Source: Acidimicrobiia bacterium
Lineage (GTDB): Bacteria; Actinomycetota; Acidimicrobiia; IMCC26256; PALSA-610
Assembly (NCBI GenBank): GCA_036271555.1
Contig: DATBAK010000061.1
Coordinates: 1 to 37,114 of the forward strand
Direction of reading: 5' to 3'
Length of the DNA: 37,114 nt
How positions within the stretch are numbered: the stretch's first letter is position 1; every line of letters begins with the position of its first letter. Under the pieces are notes generated by a model. It was not told the origin of the DNA and made no database searches. It saw only the letters and a program-made list of their open reading frames with translations. Below are positions 31,840 through 37,114 of the stretch, in pieces. A program made the position numbers and the translations under genes.

Positions 31840-32658
31840 TCATTCGGCGGGGACGACCGCGGCCCGCTCCCGCAGCGGGCGCCCGGCGCGGCCGGCGAGC
31901 ACCCGGGCGACGCGGCGCGCCATGCGCGAGCGGTTCAGCCACAGGAGCCGGTTGCCGAGCCGGCCGACGTCGCCTCGGGGCACGAACGGCTCGTCGGGAT
32001 CGAAGTCGTACGGGTGACAGTAGAGCCAGAGCACCTCGTCGGCGCGCGAGCGCGCGAGCCCGACGCGCACCGCGGTCCACGGCAGCACCCGGAAGTAAAC
32101 GCCGCCGAGGTACGGGTTCGCGAGCTGCGGGCCGATCGTCGCGACGGGGCAGGGCAGCTCGACGAGCCCTCCGGGCCAGCGGAACGGGTGCCGCGGCTGA
32201 CCGGGCCAGCCGTAGAGCGGGCTGCGCGCGGGCAACAGGCTCGACGAGTACGCGAAGCCGAGCTCGGTGAGCTCGTCGACCGCCCAGCGCGACTCGGGCA
32301 CGAGCGAGAACGTCGGCGCGCGGAAGCCCGTGACCGGCGCGCCCGCGAGGTCCTCGAGCACCGAGCGGGCGCGCGCGGTCTCGGCGCGGAACGTCGGGGC
32401 GTCGAGCTGGGGGAGCGGCACGTGGCGATAGCCGTGGAGCGCGATCTCGTGACCGGCCGCCGCGATCGAGCGCACGAGCGCGGGCTCGGCCTCCGCGAGC
32501 TCGCCGACGACGAAGAACGTGCCCGTGACCGCGTGCTCCGACAGCAGCTCGAGCACCCGCGGGACGATGCCGTTCGCGCGCGCGGTGGTTCCCGCGGGCG
32601 CGTAGTCCTCGAGGTCGAGGGTGAACGTGATCGGCGGGCGCGACGAGACCGACGGCAC
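31840..32658 (-). CDS. Polysaccharide deacetylase (NodB-homology domain)
   Basis: This 272-residue protein has TFTLDLEDY at the N-terminus (Asp15, Asp18), then GTFFVVGELAE and GHEIALHGYRH with His75 and His79 as metal ligands. GFRAPTFSLVPES and a C-terminal LWLYCHPYDFDPDEP follow. The form resembles the deacetylases of exopolysaccharide loci that start with T-x-D-x-E-D-Y. They remove N-acetyl groups from amino sugars of the polymer. There is no signal peptide. GTG 32658 lies 1 nt after the stop of the GNAT gene. The C-terminal 40 residues are Arg-rich. Confidence 0.86.
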   Translation of the reverse strand: MPSVSSRPPITFTLDLEDYAPAGTTARANGIVPRVLELLSEHAVTGTFFVVGELAEAEPALVRSIAAAGHEIALHGYRHVPLPQLDAPTFRAETARARSVLEDLAGAPVTGFRAPTFSLVPESRWAVDELTELGFAYSSSLLPARSPLYGWPGQPRHPFRWPGGLVELPCPVATIGPQLANPYLGGVYFRVLPWTAVRVGLARSRADEVLWLYCHPYDFDPDEPFVPRGDVGRLGNRLLWLNRSRMARRVARVLAGRAGRPLRERAAVVPAE

Positions 32659-32659
32659 G

Positions 32660-33613
32660 TCAGTACGCGTCCATGTCGAGGAACTCGAACGTGTCGAGGC
32701 GGAACGACGCGCTCGGAGCGCGCGATTCGTCGAGGCATTTGAAGACGAGGTTGAGCGGCGACGGTTGGAGCCGGCGCGGCGGGCGGACTCCGCGCACGCG
32801 CACGTGCGCGTTGAAGCCCGCGTACACGCACATCGCCGCGCGGTGGTACCGGCACGCGGCGGTGACGAAGGGCGCGCTGCTCACGGGCAGGGCCGCGCCC
32901 GGACGCGGGAACACCTTCAGCAACACCGCGGCGCGGATGCGCAGCCGCGCGTGCGCGAGCACGCTCACCGCCACCGCGTCGCGCGTGACGTGGAGCACGT
33001 AGCCGCCGTCGGGGCGCGACAGGCGCCAGCGCAGGAAGTCGGGTGTCCACGACTGTGCCCAGTCGCGCACCGGAACCCAGTCGAGGTCGGTCGCGATCGC
33101 CTCGAACCACCGATCGGCGAGCAGCGCGCGGTCGACGGGGCGCGACTCGAGTCGTGTGCGGCGGCCGGACGGAAGGGGCGGGCAGATGCGCACCGGGAGC
33201 GGGCCGAGCGCCTTCCAGCCGAAGCGCTCGACCACGACGATCGTCGACTCGTCGTTGCCGACGCCGACCATCCCCGGCGCGCCGGTGGCCCGCGCGCGTT
33301 CGTACACGCGCTCGGCCATCGCCCGGAAGAAGCCGCCCCGCCGCACGGTCGGGCTCGTCGCGACGTTGGTCGAGAAGATGAACGGCGTCGGGCCCGCGGG
33401 CGTTCGGTACGCGGTCGGGATCACCGCGTAGTGCGCGACGCGCATCCCGTCCTGGTCCTCGTTCTCGCCGATGACCTGACCGCGAGGGTTCTCCCGGTAG
33501 AACCAGCGGAGGTAGCCGGGATGACCGAAGCGCTCGGCGTCGAGGGTCGCCACGAGCAGCGCCGCGGTGCGCGCGTCGTCGTAGGGGTCGGTGGCGGTCG
33601 GCTCGGGAGTCAT
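32660..33613 (-). CDS. Large GNAT-fold acyltransferase of a glycan locus
   Basis: This 317-residue protein has a GNAT-type first half: HPGYLRWFYRENPRGQ, IPTAYRTPAG, STNVATSPTVRRGGFFRAMAERVYE with motif A, and then GVGNDESTIVVVERFGWKALG. A second half follows that I cannot assign and that ends ASFRLDTFEFLDMDAY. Similar proteins with this FxF-LD-DAY ending occur in polysaccharide biosynthesis clusters. The acyl group and acceptor are unknown, and the long form suggests a sugar or peptide acceptor. ATG 33613 is 8 bp after the GT39-like stop. The gene shares the operon with the deacetylase. Confidence 0.75.
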   Translation of the reverse strand: MTPEPTATDPYDDARTAALLVATLDAERFGHPGYLRWFYRENPRGQVIGENEDQDGMRVAHYAVIPTAYRTPAGPTPFIFSTNVATSPTVRRGGFFRAMAERVYERARATGAPGMVGVGNDESTIVVVERFGWKALGPLPVRICPPLPSGRRTRLESRPVDRALLADRWFEAIATDLDWVPVRDWAQSWTPDFLRWRLSRPDGGYVLHVTRDAVAVSVLAHARLRIRAAVLLKVFPRPGAALPVSSAPFVTAACRYHRAAMCVYAGFNAHVRVRGVRPPRRLQPSPLNLVFKCLDESRAPSASFRLDTFEFLDMDAY

Positions 33614-33621
33614 CGACTCGT

Positions 33622-34962
33622 TCAGGCTCCGGCCACGCCGACCGTCGGACGGGTCTCGGGCCGCGGCGCGGCCGGTTCCGTCGCCGAGACCGCACGCCGC
33701 GCCTTCCACGCGTCGATCGCCGCGAACAGCGCGACCGCGGCGAGCACGGGCATCATCGCGTCGACGGGCGCGCGGTAGCGCGTGATGCCGAACGTCGTCG
33801 CCGCGGTGAACGTGATGGTCGCCGCGATCGCGACGAACGGAAGGATCGGTTGCCGGCGTCGGCGCAGCACGAAGAGCCCCGCGATCGACGGGAGTAACAG
33901 CAGGAAGTACTGGTCGGTCGCGAGCTGCGACTGCCAGATGCCGCGGCCTTCGAGCGCACCGTCGAAGAGGATGCCCTGTTTGATGCGCGACGGTGTCCAG
34001 ATGTCCCACATGCGGGCGACGCGCGCCGCGACCACGGCCGGCTGCCGGCCCTTGTGGGCCTTGATGTAGTCGAGCCCGCGTTTGCGCCACACGACCTCGT
34101 GGTCGGACTCGTCGCCCGGCAGCGTGCCGAGACCCTTCGCGCAGTAGATCGACCAGTAGCCGAAGTAGTAGCCCGAGTAGGTCTGGTCACAGTTCGCGAC
34201 CATGACGACGCTCCCGATCCCGTTCGACATCACGACGGGGCGATCGAAGCGCGTGAGGTTGTAGCCGATCCACGGTGCGAGCACGATCGCGCCGAAGCCG
34301 AGCGAGGCGACGAGGTAGCGGATGCGCGTCCCCCAGTCGGGATGCTTGCGCGCGAGCGCGAACGGAACCGCGAGCAACGGGAAGATCAGGAACGCCTCGG
34401 CGCGCGTCAACGTCGCGAGCGCGATGCCGAAGCCCATCCACGCGGCGCGCGCGGTGCTCGGGCGCTTCCAGAAGCGGAGCGCGAGCAGCACCATGATCGC
34501 GGCGGTGAGCACGTACGCGCTCTCCGACATGAGCATCTCGTCGTTGATCCAGAGGTGCGCGTACACGACCGCGCCCGCCGCGGCCGCGAGACCGACGCGC
34601 TCGTCGACCAGCTCACGACCGATGAGCCCGATGACGTAGATCGCGGCTCCGCCGAGCAGACACGACGCGATGCGGTGCGTGAGCTGGCTCTCTCCGATGA
34701 CCTTCGACACCCCCGCGAGATACAGGAGGTACACGGGCGGGTGGCCGGCGCTCGGCGTGATGCGCCCGTACCAGTGGTACTGCCCGGGATCGATGAACCA
34801 CAGCCCGTGCGCGATGTCGTTCGACTGCCACTGGTAATAGGCGGCGTCGCCGTTCAGCGCGATCCGGCCGATCTCCCGGACCACGTACCAGATGCGGAAC
34901 GCGAGCCCGGCGAGCGCGATGAACGCGAGGCCGACGTGGAACCCTCGGATTCGCGCGCGCAT
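33622..34962 (-). CDS. GT39-like membrane glycosyltransferase
   Basis: This 446-residue GT-C protein is paralogous to the gene at 11637-13049. First-loop residues are NGDAAYYQWQSNDIAHGLWF. HPPVYLLYLAGVSKV, YAHLWINDEMLMSES, RAEAFLIFPLLAVPFAL, APWIGYNLTRFDRPVVMS and the Cys-containing VANCDQTYSGYYFGYWSIYCAK follow. About eleven membrane helices are visible. It should transfer a sugar from polyprenyl phosphate to an extracytoplasmic acceptor, and the preceding DPM1-like GT2 may supply the donor. ATG 34962 follows a TAGATT box by 7 nt. The next gene starts 8 bp after its stop. Confidence 0.83.
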   Translation of the reverse strand: MRARIRGFHVGLAFIALAGLAFRIWYVVREIGRIALNGDAAYYQWQSNDIAHGLWFIDPGQYHWYGRITPSAGHPPVYLLYLAGVSKVIGESQLTHRIASCLLGGAAIYVIGLIGRELVDERVGLAAAAGAVVYAHLWINDEMLMSESAYVLTAAIMVLLALRFWKRPSTARAAWMGFGIALATLTRAEAFLIFPLLAVPFALARKHPDWGTRIRYLVASLGFGAIVLAPWIGYNLTRFDRPVVMSNGIGSVVMVANCDQTYSGYYFGYWSIYCAKGLGTLPGDESDHEVVWRKRGLDYIKAHKGRQPAVVAARVARMWDIWTPSRIKQGILFDGALEGRGIWQSQLATDQYFLLLLPSIAGLFVLRRRRQPILPFVAIAATITFTAATTFGITRYRAPVDAMMPVLAAVALFAAIDAWKARRAVSATEPAAPRPETRPTVGVAGA

Positions 34963-34969
34963 CGTGGCG

Positions 34970-34975
34970 AATCTA
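34970..34975 (-). promoter_or_regulatory. -10 box TAGATT, leaderless type
   Basis: TAGATT on minus is followed by 7 nt and ATG 34962, in the 47-bp gap after the GT2 gene. It could start an independent transcript for the GT39-GNAT-deacetylase-HpaB genes. Confidence 0.45.
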
Positions 34976-35009
34976 CCAGCGGCCCTTCTGGAAACCGGTC
35001 ACGCCCCGG

Positions 35010-35756
35010 TCACGCGATGGGCGCGGTCGGCCGGCTCTGCTGGCGCCGCAACACCCGATCGCGCAGGCCCCACAGCGTCACGAGCGCCATCGCCTCGACG
35101 ACGATGCGACTCGACATCTTCGACGTGCCGCGCTCGCGGTCGGTGAACGTGATCGGCACCTCGGCGATCCGGCCGCCCGCCTGCACGAGCCGGTACGTCA
35201 TCTCGATCTGGAACGTGTAGCCGTTCGAGCGCGTCGTCTCGAAGTTCATCGCGCGCAATGCCGACGCGCGGTACGCGCGGTAGCCCGCGGTCGCGTCGCG
35301 CATGCCGAGCCGCAGCGCCCACGACGAGTACCGGCAACCCCAGCGCGAGAGCGCGTGCCGGTGCACCGCCCAGTTCGGCGCGGCGCCGCCCTGCACGTAG
35401 CGCGAGCCCACTGCGAGGTCGGCGCCGTCGCGCACCGCGGCGAGCAGCGCGGGGAGCGCTTCGGGCGCGTGCGACAGGTCGGCGTCGATCTGCACCATCA
35501 CGTCGTAGCCGCGCGCGAGGCCGACCGCGTGTCCGGCGCGGTACGCGGCGCCGAGCCCGAGCTTGCGGGGCCGGCGCAGCACCTCGATCTCGCCGAGCGA
35601 CGCGCCGAGCTTCTCCGCGATCTCCGCGGTGCCGTCGGTGCTGCCATCGTCGACGACGAGGATGTGCGCCTCGGGCACGGCCGCGCGCAACCGCCGCAGC
35701 AGCTCCTCGATGTTCTCCGCTTCGCGGTACGTGGGCACCGAGATGAAGGGCCGCAT
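35010..35756 (-). CDS. Polyprenol-phosphate mannosyltransferase (DPM1-like GT2)
   Basis: This 248-residue GT-A enzyme has FISVPTYREAENIEELLRRL, then ILVVDDGSTDGT (Asp36-Asp37, Asp41) and MVQIDADLSHAPEALP with the DxD metal site. GSRYVQGG and a C-terminal ITFTDRERGTSKMSSRIV follow. The RERGTSKMS motif is typical of soluble bacterial and eukaryotic dolichol-phosphate-mannose synthases such as mycobacterial Ppm1. It would make polyprenyl-phosphate-mannose on the cytoplasmic side. It overlaps the methyltransferase stop by one base (TGATG). It is a different subgroup from the GT2 at 29168, so two lipid-linked sugars may be made here. Confidence 0.9.
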   Translation of the reverse strand: MRPFISVPTYREAENIEELLRRLRAAVPEAHILVVDDGSTDGTAEIAEKLGASLGEIEVLRRPRKLGLGAAYRAGHAVGLARGYDVMVQIDADLSHAPEALPALLAAVRDGADLAVGSRYVQGGAAPNWAVHRHALSRWGCRYSSWALRLGMRDATAGYRAYRASALRAMNFETTRSNGYTFQIEMTYRLVQAGGRIAEVPITFTDRERGTSKMSSRIVVEAMALVTLWGLRDRVLRRQQSRPTAPIA

Positions 35757-36568
35757 CAACTCGCTCCCACCGGAGCGCGCGGCGAGCGCGCAATCGCGAA
35801 GAGCACGGGCGTCGTCGTGTCGATCTGCTCGGTGATGAAGAAGTGCGACGCGTCGAGTCCCGAGCCGATGCCCGTCGACTTCGACCCGAGCAGGCGGTAC
35901 ACGACCGGCAGCAGGTGCTCGTAGGCCCACACGTAGAGCCGTCTCGGCAGCCGCTGCCGCAACTTGAACACATCGAGCTTGAGCAGGCGCTCGCCGCTGG
36001 CGCGGCGGGCCGCGAAGTCGGCGTGCAGCTCGTCGTCGCCCTCGAGCCCGAGGACCTTCACGTCGGCGAAGAACAGCGAGAGCATCGACCGCAGGTGGTC
36101 GGGCTCGAACAGGTAGACGTGAAAGGGGTTCTCGAAGTCGGCCGGCGCGTTCGGCGTGATCACGTACGCGGTGCCGGTAGGCCCGAGCACGCGCGCGAGC
36201 TCGGCCACGTGGAGCGTCGGGTTCGTGAAGTGCTCGATGATGTGCGACGAGCAGACCTCGTCGACGACACCGTCGCGCAGCGCGAGGCGCGCGCCGTCCA
36301 TCGCCGCGAACCGCACCGCGGTGCCGCGCTCGCCGCCCGGTCCCCACTCCTTTGCCGCTTCGATCGCGGTCGGCGCGCTGTAGTCGACGCCGAGCACGGT
36401 GCGGCCGGGACCGTCGAGGCGCGCGGTCTCGTCGCCGACACCGCAGCCCACGTCGACCACGAGGCCGGAGCCGAGCCGGGCCTTGACCTCCCGGTACCCG
36501 GCATCGTGGAGCGCGAGGAGGGAGTCGGGCGTGGCGCCCTGCATCGGACGTTCACCCGTCAGCTTCAC
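35756..36568 (-). CDS. Class I SAM-dependent methyltransferase
   Basis: This 270-residue protein has the N-terminal element KLTGERPMQGATPDSLLALHDAGY and then motif I VVDVGCGVG (38-46). VLGVDYS (motif II region) and HIIEHFTNPTLHVAELARVLGPTGTAYVITPN, a typical methyltransf_11 core, follow. The C-terminal half is longer than the catalytic core and has RRLYVWAYEHLLPVVYRLLG. Substrate may be a sugar, a polyprenol or a lipid. GTG 36568 is chosen because the KLTGERP element is conserved in relatives, but the ribosome binding site is weak. It is the first gene of the minus-strand glycan series and is coupled to the DPM1-like GT2. Confidence 0.85.
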   Translation of the reverse strand: MKLTGERPMQGATPDSLLALHDAGYREVKARLGSGLVVDVGCGVGDETARLDGPGRTVLGVDYSAPTAIEAAKEWGPGGERGTAVRFAAMDGARLALRDGVVDEVCSSHIIEHFTNPTLHVAELARVLGPTGTAYVITPNAPADFENPFHVYLFEPDHLRSMLSLFFADVKVLGLEGDDELHADFAARRASGERLLKLDVFKLRQRLPRRLYVWAYEHLLPVVYRLLGSKSTGIGSGLDASHFFITEQIDTTTPVLFAIARSPRAPVGAS

Positions 36569-36674
36569 GGCATTCCGCCCGTCGACCTCGGCACCCCCGT
36601 CATGAGGTAGAGGAGGGTAACGCGCCGCATCGCTTGCTCCGGGCCGCCGAACCGAGTGGGGCCGGGACGGCCCG

Positions 36675-36680
36675 TAGACT
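36675..36680 (+). promoter_or_regulatory. -10 box TAGACT upstream of the GT4 gene, with SD-containing leader
   Basis: TAGACT is 46 nt before ATG 36727. The leader carries AAGGGGG at 36714-36720, 6 nt before the ATG. On minus, TACCCT at 36619-36614 is a candidate for the divergent methyltransferase gene. Confidence 0.4.
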
Positions 36681-36726
36681 CACCCGGCCTCGGTTCCACC
36701 GTGGTCGTTCGGCAAGGGGGCTCGAC

Positions 36727-37114
36727 ATGCGAGGTGGCGACGCGGACGACGTCGTCGCGAAGCTCGGCGACATCGCGGCCCGCGCGGGCCTCCACCGGGT
36801 GAGCATGCTCGCCTGGCGGGACCTCGACGACCCCGAGGCCGGCGGCTCCGAGGTCCACGCCTCGAAGGTCGCCGCCCTGTGGGGCGAGGCCGGGATCGAG
36901 GTCACGATGCGGACCTCGCACGCGCCCGGTTACCCGACGGTGTCGTGGCGCGACGGCTACCGCGTCATCCGCAAGGGCGGCCGCTACATGGTGTTCCCCC
37001 GCGCCGCCTTCAGCGAGATGATGGGCTGGCACGGCGCGAGCGATGCGCTCGTCGAGATCTGGAACGGCATGCCGTTCTTCTCGCCGGTCTGGGCGCGCCG
37101 GCCGCACGTCGTCT
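36727..37114 (+). CDS. Family 4 glycosyltransferase, N-terminal part, cut by window edge
   Basis: 129 residues are visible and open to the right edge. After a short acidic leader they read RVSMLAWRDLDDPEAGGSEVHASKVAALWGEAG spread over residues 24-56. The GGSE-x-H element is the usual GT4 N-domain loop that contacts the acceptor, preceding the first Rossmann helix. VTMRTSHAPGYP and VFPRAAFSEMM follow. The C-terminal donor-binding domain with its E-x7-E motif lies outside the window. A good ribosome binding site supports ATG 36727. It is divergent from the methyltransferase gene and probably belongs to the same envelope glycan locus. Confidence 0.85.
   Translation, partial: MRGGDADDVVAKLGDIAARAGLHRVSMLAWRDLDDPEAGGSEVHASKVAALWGEAGIEVTMRTSHAPGYPTVSWRDGYRVIRKGGRYMVFPRAAFSEMMGWHGASDALVEIWNGMPFFSPVWARRPHVV

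Overview
The window is GC-rich DNA of actinobacterial type, with codons ending almost always in G or C and many GTG starts. Two F420-dependent luciferase-like oxidoreductases, a DUF2007 protein, a PIG-V-like mannosyltransferase and SD-less (leaderless) genes with TANNNT boxes fit an uncultured Actinomycetota. Acidimicrobiia is my best guess, but no phylogenetic marker is present. I see no rRNA, tRNA, CRISPR array, transposase, integrase or phage gene.

Left part (1-8.9 kb), mostly metabolic. It starts with a truncated GNAT acetyltransferase and a divergent APH-type phosphotransferase. A small DUF2007 protein and a secreted Calx-beta protein follow. A minus-strand operon then carries an N-acyl-D-amino-acid deacylase-type amidohydrolase, a GNAT and an F420 oxidoreductase (5348 to 2282). 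An isolated IolB-like isomerase follows. A plus-strand operon begins at 6357 with a zinc alcohol dehydrogenase, a VOC protein and an F420 oxidoreductase. It continues by 4-bp overlaps into two GT-C glycosyltransferases, so metabolism runs directly into glycan assembly.

Middle part (8.9-29.1 kb), envelope glycan genes. It holds four polytopic glycosyltransferase or glycosyltransferase-like genes (8910, 10457, 11637, 20464), a lipoprotein and a UDP-galactopyranose-mutase-like flavoprotein. Four tandem acyltransferase-3 paralogues follow, each overlapping the next by 4 bp. Three larger OafA-like proteins come next, each with an acyltransferase-3 domain fused to an SGNH domain (one on plus, two on minus). 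A DUF2142 membrane protein ends the region. Seven putative O-acyltransferases lie within about 12 kb.

Right part (29.1-37.1 kb). A DPM1-like GT2 plus DUF2304 pair lies on plus. A minus-strand series runs from a SAM methyltransferase through a second DPM1-like GT2, a GT39-like transferase, a large GNAT and a polysaccharide deacetylase to an HpaB-superfamily flavoprotein. A GT4 glycosyltransferase runs off the right edge.

Inferred logic: the GT2 enzymes charge polyprenyl phosphate with a sugar. The GT-C enzymes then transfer that sugar outside the membrane, and the acyltransferases, deacetylase and perhaps the GNAT modify the glycan. The acceptor and acyl groups cannot be read from sequence. 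A second theme is transcriptional: about ten gene starts have a TANNNT box ending 6-9 nt before the start codon and no ribosome binding site, which suggests leaderless mRNAs.
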